Assembly (NCBI RefSeq): GCF_900111595.1
Contig: NZ_FOHN01000005.1
Coordinates: 62,001-126,000 of the forward strand
Reading direction: 5' to 3'
Length of the DNA stretch: 64,000 bases
Origin: [Clostridium] polysaccharolyticum
GTDB taxonomy: Bacteria; Bacillota; Clostridia; Lachnospirales; Lachnospiraceae
Shown: positions 35,838 through 44,169 of the stretch, piece after piece
Numbering within the stretch: the stretch's first letter is position 1
Layout of the letters: every line of letters starts with the position of its first letter
Made by a program: the position numbers and the translations under genes
The notes under the pieces: generated by a model
The model's input: only the letters and a program-made list of their open reading frames with translations
What the model was told of the DNA's origin: nothing
Database searches by the model: none

Positions 35838-37169
35838 TTACTCCCAGATAACTTCTCCAATCAAGTCATATTCTTTTGCATCTGTTACGAATACATCTAC
35901 GAATTGACCTGAAATAAGTTCAGAAGAAGAATTTACAAAGATATAACCATCTACATTTGGTGCATCTTTATAAGTTCTGCCGATAAATACATTTTCTTCT
36001 GGTAGTTTACCCTCAATCAGGACTTTTAATTTGGCAGATATTGCATTTTGCGCATGTTCAAATGCAATTTCCTGCTGTACTTCCATTAACTCATTACGGC
36101 GCCGTTCTTTTACTTCTTCGTCAATGTGATCTTTTAGTAAAGCTGCCGGCGTATTTTCCTCTGGTGAATATGTGAACACTCCAAGGCGGTCAAATTTCAT
36201 ATCTTCTACAAATCGAATCAGTTCTTCATGTTCTTCCTCTGTCTCTCCAGGGAAACCTGTAATCAATGTAGTTCTTAAAGTAATGTCAGGAATATTATTT
36301 CTTAATTTTGTTACTATATCAATAAGTTCCTGTTTGTTTGTACGGCGGCCCATACGTTTTAAAATCCTGTCTGCTCCATGCTGAATAGGAATATCTAAAT
36401 AGTTGCAGACTTTATCTTCTGTTTTGATTGCTTCGATTAGCTCATCTGTAATTTCTTCTGGATAGCAGTATAAAATGCGGATCCACTGTAAACCACTGAT
36501 TCTGCAAAGCTCTTTCAATAGAGTTGGAAGCATTTTCCTGCCATAGAGATCCACTCCATATAGGGTTGTCTCCTGTGCAACTAACATAAGTTCCACTACT
36601 CCGCTTTCCACAAGCTGTTTTGCTTCTTCTATTAAATCTTCCATTGGAACACTTCTATAGCTTCCACGGATTTTAGGAATAATACAATAGGTACAGTTTT
36701 TGTCACAGCCTTCTGCAATTTTCAAATAGGAATAATATCCACCCGTCGTATTGACACGTTTTTTATGTTTTGTATCTGGCAGATAGGATAAGTCCTTAAA
36801 ATATTCCGATTTTGTGCCACTTAATGCATTTTCAATAGCCGAAACAATGTCTTCATATCCAGTAGTTCCGATAATGGCATCTATTTCCGGAATTTCCTTT
36901 TCAATCTCTTTGCGGTAACGCTGTGCAAGACATCCAGCAGCAATTAATGCCTTAAGCTTTCCTGTCTTCTTAAGCTCTGCCATTTCTAAAATAGTGTTAA
37001 TGCTTTCTTCTTTTGCATCATTTACAAAACAGCATGTATTGACAACGATGACATCTGCTTCCTTTTCATCATCTGTTAATTCAAATGCTCTTTCCCGAAT
37101 AAGGCCTAACATAACTTCACTATCTACTAAATTTTTATCACAGCCTAAAGAAATAAATAATATTTTCAA
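35838..37169 (-). CDS. rimO: Ribosomal protein S12 methylthiotransferase RimO
   Basis: 443 residues. N-terminal UPF0004 domain with C10 in ISLGCDKNLVDSE and NTCCFV, radical SAM CxxxCxxC in AEGCDKNCTYCIIP, C-terminal TRAM domain. The LGCDKNLVDSE string marks RimO rather than MiaB. Methylthiolates Asp of ribosomal protein S12. TTG start at 37167-37169 after GAGAGGATAAAATA. First gene of the long operon; no strong promoter seen in 37170-37279, only a TAAAAT without a good -35. Confidence 0.95.
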   Translation of the reverse strand: MKILFISLGCDKNLVDSEVMLGLIRERAFELTDDEKEADVIVVNTCCFVNDAKEESINTILEMAELKKTGKLKALIAAGCLAQRYRKEIEKEIPEIDAIIGTTGYEDIVSAIENALSGTKSEYFKDLSYLPDTKHKKRVNTTGGYYSYLKIAEGCDKNCTYCIIPKIRGSYRSVPMEDLIEEAKQLVESGVVELMLVAQETTLYGVDLYGRKMLPTLLKELCRISGLQWIRILYCYPEEITDELIEAIKTEDKVCNYLDIPIQHGADRILKRMGRRTNKQELIDIVTKLRNNIPDITLRTTLITGFPGETEEEHEELIRFVEDMKFDRLGVFTYSPEENTPAALLKDHIDEEVKERRRNELMEVQQEIAFEHAQNAISAKLKVLIEGKLPEENVFIGRTYKDAPNVDGYIFVNSSSELISGQFVDVFVTDAKEYDLIGEVIWE

Positions 37170-37279
37170 TATTTTATCCTCTCCATGTTTCTTTTTTAGT
37201 CGTTAAGTTTCATTTTAACAGTTTTTATCTAAAAAGGAAACAGTAAAATTTTGTCCACTGTACTTTTCAGATTATGAAT

Positions 37280-37308
37280 TTGACATTTTCTTCATATTTT
37301 TATATGAT
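37280..37308 (+). promoter_or_regulatory. Promoter of the 547-aa membrane protein gene
   Basis: TTGACA (37280-37285), 17-base spacer, TATGAT (37303-37308). Confidence 0.85.
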
Positions 37309-37336
37309 AGGCTTAATGAAATAAAGGAGGCGCTTT

Positions 37337-38980
37337 ATGAAAAAATCAATTAAAATGAAGATTTCACTAATCTCCATTGCTGTTACACTGATACTTGGTG
37401 GAATCTATTACTATTTAGCCCTGCCCGCTATAAATATCCATTCTGAGGGATTCTGGGGCTTTATTATTTTACTTTTTATCATCCTTACCATTACATCTGC
37501 GGTTATGCAGCGAAAGAAATTCCATGAGGTACAGCATGCTGATAAAAAGCTTCATCTGTTAAAGATACTAAAACAAAGCAAACTGACCTACGGCCTGTCT
37601 ATTCTGACCGCCTGTCTGATTGCAGTATTCCTTATTGGTTCTATTCTTTCTTCTCCAATTGTAAATGCAAAGCAATACCAGAAGCTTATCCATATTTCTG
37701 ACGGAGATTTTAAAGAAGACATAAAACAGATTTCTTATAATGAAATTCCTTTATTAGATCGTGACAGTGCATCTTTGCTAGGCTCAAGGAAAATGGGAAG
37801 CATGGTGGAATACGTTTCTCAGTTTGAGGTAAGTGAACATTATTCACAGATTAATTACAACAACCGTCCTGTAAGAGTAACCCCTCTGCGTTACGGAAAC
37901 CTGTTCAAATGGTTAAGCAATCGCCGTTCTGGCATACCTGCTTATATGAAAATTGATATGGCAACCCAGAAAGTAGAATGTGTAAAATTAAGCAAAGGAA
38001 TCAAATATACCGATGCGGAACATTTTGGCCGTTATATTTACCGGTACTTGCGCTTGCGTTTCCCTACTTATATTTTTGATCATATTAATTTTGAAATTGA
38101 TGAAGACGGTATTCCATATTGGATTTGTCCTGCTATCAGTTACAAAATCGGACTATTCGGTGGCAGAACCATTAAAAATACTGTTATCGTCAATGCTGTT
38201 ACTGGAGAATACAAAAACTACAAAGTGGAAGATGTACCTACTTGGGTAGACCGTGTATACTCTTCCGAATTACTGATTTCTTATTACGATTACTATGGTT
38301 CTTTAAAACATGGATATTTAAATACACTTTTTAGCCAGAAAGACTGTCTTCAGACAACAGAAGGATATAATTATATTGCACTAAATGATGATGTATGGAT
38401 GTACACGGGAGTAACCAGTGTAGGTGGTGATGAATCTTTAGTAGGATTTATCCTATGTAACCAGCGAACAGCCGAAACAAAATATTATTCGGTTTCTGGT
38501 GCCAAAGAATACTCAGCAATGCAATCAGCTGAAGGCAAAGTACAGAATCTCGGTTACAATGCCACTTTCCCTCTTCTATTAAATGTAGCCAATGAACCAA
38601 CTTATATCTTAACTTTAAAAGACAGTGCTGGGCTGGTTAAAAAATATGCTATGATCAATATTGAACAGTATACTGTTGTAGCTACTGGAGATACCATTAC
38701 TGAATGTGAGAATAATTATATTACACAGCTTAAGAATTCCAATTTAGTGAATAAGGATTCTGAGGTTTCAGGGAATGCATCTGGTGTCATTTCCAAGATT
38801 GCACAAGTTGTAATTGATGGAAACACTCACTATTATGTAATGTTAGAAGGCTACAAAGAAATCTTTGATTTTAACGTATCGGAAAAAATCAGAATTATCC
38901 AGTATGATATTGGTGATTCCATTGCATTCCAGTACATTCAAGGTGGCGATGTATGTAAAGTTACCGAATTAAATTCCTAA
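37337..38980 (+). CDS. Polytopic membrane protein with large extracytoplasmic domain, unknown function
   Basis: 547 residues; AAAGGAGG before the ATG. Three membrane helices in the first 115 residues (about 9-28, 38-57, 88-112), then about 430 residues predicted outside the membrane, rich in Tyr and with repeated strand-like motifs (YMKIDMATQKVECVKLSKG, GEYKNYKVEDVPTWVDRVY). The domain has a C-terminal nucleic-acid-binding-like small beta segment (GVISKIAQVVIDGNTHYYV). I do not recognise the family; similar long proteins are common and unnamed in Lachnospiraceae. Single-gene transcript. Confidence 0.8.
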   Translation: MKKSIKMKISLISIAVTLILGGIYYYLALPAINIHSEGFWGFIILLFIILTITSAVMQRKKFHEVQHADKKLHLLKILKQSKLTYGLSILTACLIAVFLIGSILSSPIVNAKQYQKLIHISDGDFKEDIKQISYNEIPLLDRDSASLLGSRKMGSMVEYVSQFEVSEHYSQINYNNRPVRVTPLRYGNLFKWLSNRRSGIPAYMKIDMATQKVECVKLSKGIKYTDAEHFGRYIYRYLRLRFPTYIFDHINFEIDEDGIPYWICPAISYKIGLFGGRTIKNTVIVNAVTGEYKNYKVEDVPTWVDRVYSSELLISYYDYYGSLKHGYLNTLFSQKDCLQTTEGYNYIALNDDVWMYTGVTSVGGDESLVGFILCNQRTAETKYYSVSGAKEYSAMQSAEGKVQNLGYNATFPLLLNVANEPTYILTLKDSAGLVKKYAMINIEQYTVVATGDTITECENNYITQLKNSNLVNKDSEVSGNASGVISKIAQVVIDGNTHYYVMLEGYKEIFDFNVSEKIRIIQYDIGDSIAFQYIQGGDVCKVTELNS

Positions 38981-39023
38981 TTATCTGTAAATCAAATAAA
39001 AGGACTGTCGCACTAAAAGCAAT

Positions 39024-39086
39024 ATGCTCCCTTCTAGGCAGATAAGTGAACTAATAAAAAGTCACTTAATTCTTAGAAGGGAGCAT
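39024..39086. repeat. Long imperfect inverted repeat after the 547-aa gene
   Basis: ATGCTCCCTTCTA (39024-39036) pairs with TAGAAGGGAGCAT (39074-39086), with an inner AAGTGA/TCACTT pairing. TTTTCT follows on the plus strand, so it may terminate the 547-aa gene. The whole 63-base fold with the GGACTGTCGCAC sequence just before it also looks like a relic of a small mobile element. Confidence 0.6.
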
Positions 39087-39107
39087 TTTCTATGTCTGAA
39101 AATGTAT

Positions 39108-39135
39108 AAAAATCCAGCAGGATACTCCTGCTGGA
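39108..39135 (-). terminator. Terminator of the adhesin gene
   Basis: Minus strand perfect stem TCCAGCAGGA/TCCTGCTGGA with a three-base loop, followed by TTTTTA. Confidence 0.92.
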
Positions 39136-39158
39136 TAGAAACTTTAATCTTTATCTGC

Positions 39159-42100
39159 TTATCCCGCCATATTATTATTTACTATATTTCCAATAACGGA
39201 ATTTACTGTATTTCCTGTCACTGTTCCAGTTACATTACTATTATTCTGTCCTATATTAGCTAACAGACTATTCAGATTATTATTCGTATTCTGATTATTG
39301 CAAGTACAGCCACGATTACCAAATAAGCTGTTTAATAATAAACTGATTCCTTGTGCCAGATTACCTCCACAGCTATTGATTCCTTGATTGCTGCCACAGG
39401 AACAGCCTCCCATGTTATTATTAAAACCACAGCCACTTCCTATAAAGAATCCAAAGAACCAATTTCCATGACAACAGCAAGAACAGCCGGAACAGCAAGA
39501 ACAGCCAGAATTCTGACTTGGATTAGTACCTGGTACCACACTTGGTGATGGGCTTGGTTCTGTGCTTGGTACCACGCTTGGTGATGGGCTTGGTTCTGTA
39601 CTTGGTACCACGCTTGGTGATGGGCTTGGCTGTGTACTTGGTACCACGCTTGGTGATGGGCTTGGCTGTGTACTTGGTACCACGCTTGGTGATGGGCTTG
39701 GCTTTACACTTGGTTTCACACTTGGTTTTACACTTGCAGAAGGATCCAGAGCATCTTTAATAAAGATAATTCCCTCTTCATCCTTTGTTACATTTGCATT
39801 CGCTTCAAATTCCATAGTGTATTTTCCTGTTTCGGATAAAGAAATTGTAACTTCTAATGGTTTGTTAACCAAATATCCCTCTGGTGCTTCTGTCTCAGTA
39901 AGTACATACTCTCCTGCATCAATACCAGCAAATGTTACCTTTCCATTTTCATCAGAAACTGCATTCCTATCTGCTACTTTGCCATCTTTTCTTGCAAGAG
40001 TAAACTGAGCCCCCTCTATTGCTTCTTTCTTTGGACCTGTTTTATAAAATTCTAAGCTAGCTGCAGATGTATTTTCTATGACACTCTGATAATATTTAAC
40101 ACCTTCAATTAATACCGTTCCTTCTGGATAAGCTGGCTGTGAAGTACTGGTATCTGCAAATGCAAGATAAACTGGTTCATTGTCCAGCTTGTATCCGTTT
40201 GGTGCATTAATCTCTTTTAGCTCATACAGCGTTCCCTTTTCTACATTAATGAATAAAACATCTCGATCCACTCTAGTTGTTCTCTTCTTCATGTATTTGG
40301 ATGTATCTTCAACCCATTTTCCGTCAGCATACGTCATAGCAACTAATTCAAAATCTGCTCCACTTAATACAATTTCATTCTCGCCACTTTGATTCTTACT
40401 GCTACTTACCTTTGATACAAAAAGAGCATTTAATGGAGAGGCAGAAATAAACTGGTATAAATCAAAGTCTTCCATTTCAGCAGGCTGTACAAGCCCTGTT
40501 TTTACATATTGTACTTTACCATTGTTAATAATCGCCTGGTTTACTGCATCCTCTGCTTTCAGATTACCTGAAATTGCAGTATTAAAACTGATGCAAAGAG
40601 GAGTGTCTCCATATTCTTCTGGAATTGTAAATGCAAAACCACAAGTTCCTCTTAATGTAATGTTAGACTTTACATTTTCCGTTATGTTCTCTAAAAGCTT
40701 TGTTTCACCTAAAGATGTCGTTTCTGCTGTGTAGATTTTAAATGAATCTTCTTCTAAGTCGAACTGGCTAATTAAATTATCTGTTACTGTATAGCCCGTC
40801 AAATCTACTCCGTCTCCATTGACATTGATATTCCATGTAATATTTCCCTGGTTTTTATTATATTTACCTTCTTTCACAATTGCCTTCGGCCTAAGGGTAA
40901 TATCATTTACTTTTCTTATTTTTAAGTTTTCTCCATTATATTGAGCATAAAGATTTACTTCAGACAATGTTGAAGTTTCTTTATTCTGAAGAACTTCACG
41001 TCGGTATTCTTCAGAATATTTTACATAGAAGTTATATTCAAATGCATAATTTACTGGTTCTTTAAATGTAACATTAACAGTATTTTTTTCAACATAAATA
41101 TCTTTTTTGTCTAGTTTTTTCTCTCCTTCTAATTCCTTCCAAGTAACAACTTGTCCATTTGGCAACTCTAAAGAGATTCCATCTGCTGATTCTACGGCCG
41201 CTTTAGGAGACCCATTAATTGTAAAATTAATACCATCAGTACTTCTTATATCATAAAGCTTTTTGCCTTCACTGTCATAAACAGTCATTCCTGCCATCAT
41301 ATCAAAAGTTGAACCATCTGGAAGTATTTCTTCTGCTCTTACATTTTCTAAATATCTTTGATCTTTATTTAATGTAGAGGTCCATCTAGTTAAATGATTT
41401 TTAAAATCATAAGATGTGTAAGAAGTTTTTCCACTTAAATTTTGGAAGCCCAAAAGCATACCATGCTTTTCCAATAAATCATTGGTCAGTTTTTCACTGT
41501 CTTTTGATTCATTTCCACATGATTTTCCATTAACTTCACCATAAGTACTGATTTTATTTTCAAATTCTTTTGTTACTGCACTTAAGTAGAATGCCTTATC
41601 TGTAATTACAGTTTTTACTGGTATTACATAGCTTTCTGTACTATCTAAATGTTCCATCATAATCTTTAAGGTTACTACAGCATCATTTGAAGGATCTTCT
41701 TCTATAATATAATATGGTTTACCATCTTCTTTATTGTTGAAACCTGATATTTCTACAGTTTCATTTAAACCTCCATTCTTATGTTCCGCTGTTAAAGTAC
41801 CTGTCCCATTTATAATTTCTTCTGGGAAACTCATTGTATTCCGATTTAATTTATCCTGAATACAAACATTGTCAAAAGTACCTCCATGACTATTTACATC
41901 TACATTCCATGTAATTGTATGCACAGAAGCATCGTAAGAAGCAAAACTTTTCTCTGCTATAATAGTATTTGCCTGAATATCCCTGTTTATTTCAGCTTTA
42001 AAATCAAACGGAATATCTCCATTTCCCAACTGAATCACATCCCAAACCAGCTGAACGGTATTGGTAAAACTTTGTTCAGAAGAATCCGTATATTCTTCCT

Positions 42101-43667
42101 TGGATACTCCCTCTGGTAATACTGCGTCTGTATAATATGTAATGGATACTGCATTTCCAACATATTGATTACATGGAATTACAAGTACGCTTCTTTCTTC
42201 ACCGGTAGACTCCTGGTAAGTATAGCAGACACTTCTTTTTTTCGTTGTACTTCCTGGTACTGCTGTAAGTCCGTCCAGATTATCTTCTGTTAATGATTCA
42301 TAAGCTATATTGGACTGTACAATAACTGGTTTTACATTGACAACCTCTCCTGCATGATTATCTGTTTCAATATCAACACCATATTCCGTATCATAAGCAT
42401 GAGAAGATGCATTAATTGTATCAACTAAATAAGCATTTGCTTTTTGATTAAAATAGGTATTTGCTTCAACCTCCCATTTAAATCTAGTTCCATATAAATC
42501 TTCCTGAGTTCCTTTTTTGTTTAAGTAATGCAGTTCCATATGGGTCACAGTTGAATTCGAAAACTTTAATATTTCACCTGTTTTAGCATTTGCAATATAT
42601 GCTCCATTGTTAAACAGCTTACTAATGGAATTGCTTTGCATAAGCTCTTTATACTTTATCTTTCCAAGATACAGCCTTAATTTTAACTTGCTGCTTGTAA
42701 TTTCATTCTTTTTTGTACTTTCATATTGTGGGAATTTATATTCAAACTTCGCATGATCTGCTGTATATTCACTCTTATCAAGAACTCTTCCGTCTAAAGA
42801 AGCAGATTCCACATATAACCCTTCTGGTAATACATCTACAATCGATCTGCTATTTAGATATCCATTATGTACACTTGCATTGATTACATAATCAATATAT
42901 GGTTTATTCACAGTTCCTGGTGCGGACAATGTAATTTCAAATTCTGGCTCAATTTCTACAAGCCCATCTTCTACTTCTACTACTCTGCCCGTTACTTTTT
43001 TATTCGTTTCATCCCAAACAGGAATGACTGTTTCTTTCGCAGTTAATTCTTTTTCTAATAAGTATTCTAAACGGAAACTCATTTCAACGTCGCTTCGGTT
43101 ATATAAAAGCTTCTCAAAACTGCATTTTAAAACAACATCTCCATTTGCATTTCTTGAAAGGTCACAAGCTCCAATCTTTTCACCCGTTCCATTGATATAC
43201 AGATCCGTATGTGCATTTTCCTCATTGAATGAAAAATAGCTCTTATCATAAACAACCACAACTTCCAGCTTTGGAAGCACATCGTCACTTAAGCTTTGAT
43301 AATATTCATCGAAAAATGCTTTTACTTTTTCATCGTACTGCTCTTGTGTACATCCTTCACGAGAAGGAATGTTTTCACACGCTAATTCACCGTTTTCAAT
43401 TTTGTTTTGTACTTGATTGCAATAATTGCCTAAATAATCATTGTTCATATTCATTTGATAACGAATACTTACTTTTCCATTACTTAATGGATTCATTTTC
43501 ATTGTTAATTTAGTAAACAAATTGTTGCTGTCTAATCCTTTTTCTTTCAAATTCAATTCACTTGCTGCTGCAGAATTTGTATCGTCACTAGCAAACACAA
43601 TACTGCCATTAAATGTTTGAATGACAAGGAACATACAAATCAGCATTGCCAATACTCTTCTTTTCAT
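39159..43667 (-). CDS. Large secreted Cna/SpaA-type surface protein with Cys-rich C-terminal tail
   Basis: 1502 residues. Signal peptide at 1-27 (cut near VFA-SDD). Residues about 240-1050 hold several adhesin-type beta-sandwich modules marked by xITWNVDVN, GNITWNINVN and similar. Two SpaA/Cna_B isopeptide-type domains follow at about 1090-1200 (ELKEINAPNGYKLD) and 1215-1310 (GEYVLTETEAPEGYLV). Then a Pro/Ser/Val repeat (about 1317-1380) and a 120-residue tail with 13 cysteines in CSCCSGCSCCC, GCSCGS and GCTCN clusters, ending Asn-rich. There is no LPXTG motif or C-terminal membrane helix, so sortase anchoring is unlikely. AAAGGATG precedes the ATG. Host or spore adhesion is inference. Confidence 0.88.
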   Translation of the reverse strand: MKRRVLAMLICMFLVIQTFNGSIVFASDDTNSAAASELNLKEKGLDSNNLFTKLTMKMNPLSNGKVSIRYQMNMNNDYLGNYCNQVQNKIENGELACENIPSREGCTQEQYDEKVKAFFDEYYQSLSDDVLPKLEVVVVYDKSYFSFNEENAHTDLYINGTGEKIGACDLSRNANGDVVLKCSFEKLLYNRSDVEMSFRLEYLLEKELTAKETVIPVWDETNKKVTGRVVEVEDGLVEIEPEFEITLSAPGTVNKPYIDYVINASVHNGYLNSRSIVDVLPEGLYVESASLDGRVLDKSEYTADHAKFEYKFPQYESTKKNEITSSKLKLRLYLGKIKYKELMQSNSISKLFNNGAYIANAKTGEILKFSNSTVTHMELHYLNKKGTQEDLYGTRFKWEVEANTYFNQKANAYLVDTINASSHAYDTEYGVDIETDNHAGEVVNVKPVIVQSNIAYESLTEDNLDGLTAVPGSTTKKRSVCYTYQESTGEERSVLVIPCNQYVGNAVSITYYTDAVLPEGVSKEEYTDSSEQSFTNTVQLVWDVIQLGNGDIPFDFKAEINRDIQANTIIAEKSFASYDASVHTITWNVDVNSHGGTFDNVCIQDKLNRNTMSFPEEIINGTGTLTAEHKNGGLNETVEISGFNNKEDGKPYYIIEEDPSNDAVVTLKIMMEHLDSTESYVIPVKTVITDKAFYLSAVTKEFENKISTYGEVNGKSCGNESKDSEKLTNDLLEKHGMLLGFQNLSGKTSYTSYDFKNHLTRWTSTLNKDQRYLENVRAEEILPDGSTFDMMAGMTVYDSEGKKLYDIRSTDGINFTINGSPKAAVESADGISLELPNGQVVTWKELEGEKKLDKKDIYVEKNTVNVTFKEPVNYAFEYNFYVKYSEEYRREVLQNKETSTLSEVNLYAQYNGENLKIRKVNDITLRPKAIVKEGKYNKNQGNITWNINVNGDGVDLTGYTVTDNLISQFDLEEDSFKIYTAETTSLGETKLLENITENVKSNITLRGTCGFAFTIPEEYGDTPLCISFNTAISGNLKAEDAVNQAIINNGKVQYVKTGLVQPAEMEDFDLYQFISASPLNALFVSKVSSSKNQSGENEIVLSGADFELVAMTYADGKWVEDTSKYMKKRTTRVDRDVLFINVEKGTLYELKEINAPNGYKLDNEPVYLAFADTSTSQPAYPEGTVLIEGVKYYQSVIENTSAASLEFYKTGPKKEAIEGAQFTLARKDGKVADRNAVSDENGKVTFAGIDAGEYVLTETEAPEGYLVNKPLEVTISLSETGKYTMEFEANANVTKDEEGIIFIKDALDPSASVKPSVKPSVKPSPSPSVVPSTQPSPSPSVVPSTQPSPSPSVVPSTEPSPSPSVVPSTEPSPSPSVVPGTNPSQNSGCSCCSGCSCCCHGNWFFGFFIGSGCGFNNNMGGCSCGSNQGINSCGGNLAQGISLLLNSLFGNRGCTCNNQNTNNNLNSLLANIGQNNSNVTGTVTGNTVNSVIGNIVNNNMAG
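39541..39712. repeat. 36-bp tandem repeat in the adhesin gene
   Basis: Four 36-base units (starting at 39541, 39577, 39613, 39649) plus a diverged fifth, coding on the minus strand for PSTQPSPSPSVV or PSTEPSPSPSVV. Units differ mainly at the Gln/Glu codon. A stalk-like spacer that may vary in copy number between strains. Confidence 0.92.
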
Positions 43668-43933
43668 ACGTTAACATCCTTTCTTTTTAATCCCTTTTTT
43701 CCTTTTTTTAATCAATATATCAGCACTTTAACCCCTAACTATCCTATGTAACAGCTTTCCCCAACAGCCTCCTTTCTGACATAGAATAAAATTATCTTTT
43801 AGAAAATAAGTATCTCTGTTTTCTGGAATTAAGTCCCCACAAAACGATAAACCTTATGTATCCCCATGTATAAAGTTTATTCATTTCAACTTATTTTCTA
43901 ATCGCTTTATCTTACTTACCCTACATATAAGTC

Positions 43934-43962
43934 ATTATACAACAGCACCTTAACATACACAA
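43934..43962 (-). promoter_or_regulatory. Promoter of the adhesin gene, long leader
   Basis: Minus strand TTGTGT (43957-43962), 17-base spacer, TATAAT (43934-43939). This gives a leader of about 260 bases (43668-43927) before the adhesin ATG. The leader contains a possible hairpin (AAACTTTAT against ATAAGGTTT, about 43845-43880), but no c-di-GMP or other riboswitch core was recognised. Confidence 0.6.
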
Positions 43963-44059
43963 TATGCCTGTTCGTGCTATTTTGCATATCATTTTTCTGT
44001 ATTTTTCCACATTTGCAACAGATATTTAAATTTCCGTATTTTCAAAATCAAGCAGGAGG

Positions 44060-44119
44060 CTAATTCTGAGTAATTATTGGACTTTCATCCATTAGCGACG
44101 TGCGTTGCCAGACATACAC
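44060..44119 (-). mobile_element. Group II intron 5-prime stub
   Basis: Minus strand starts GTGTATG at 44119 and continues GCACGTCGCTAATGGATGAAAGTC, aligning with the 5-prime end of the larger intron fragment at 47795. After AAAGTC it jumps to a sequence like the one at about 47604-47583 of that fragment (CCAATAATTACTCAGAATTA), suggesting an internal deletion at a six-base microhomology. Only about 60 bases remain. Confidence 0.65.
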
Positions 44120-44120
44120 G

Positions 44121-44160
44121 AAAAAAAGATAAACTACGAAATCCATAGCATATCTTTTTC
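44121..44160 (-). terminator. Terminator of the helicase-fusion gene
   Basis: Minus strand stem AAAAAGATA..CTA against TAG..TATCTTTTT with a short loop, followed by a T-run. The intron stub begins two bases beyond it. Confidence 0.75.
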
Positions 44161-44169
44161 TCATTTCTT

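Noticed and set aside
39351-40008. Long plus-strand frames opposite the adhesin repeat
   Set aside because: They mirror the 36-base repeat in antisense and carry no start signals.
43668-43927. Considered a c-di-GMP riboswitch in the adhesin leader
   Set aside because: Neither the class I core nor the class II pseudoknot pattern could be found; only a generic hairpin is visible.
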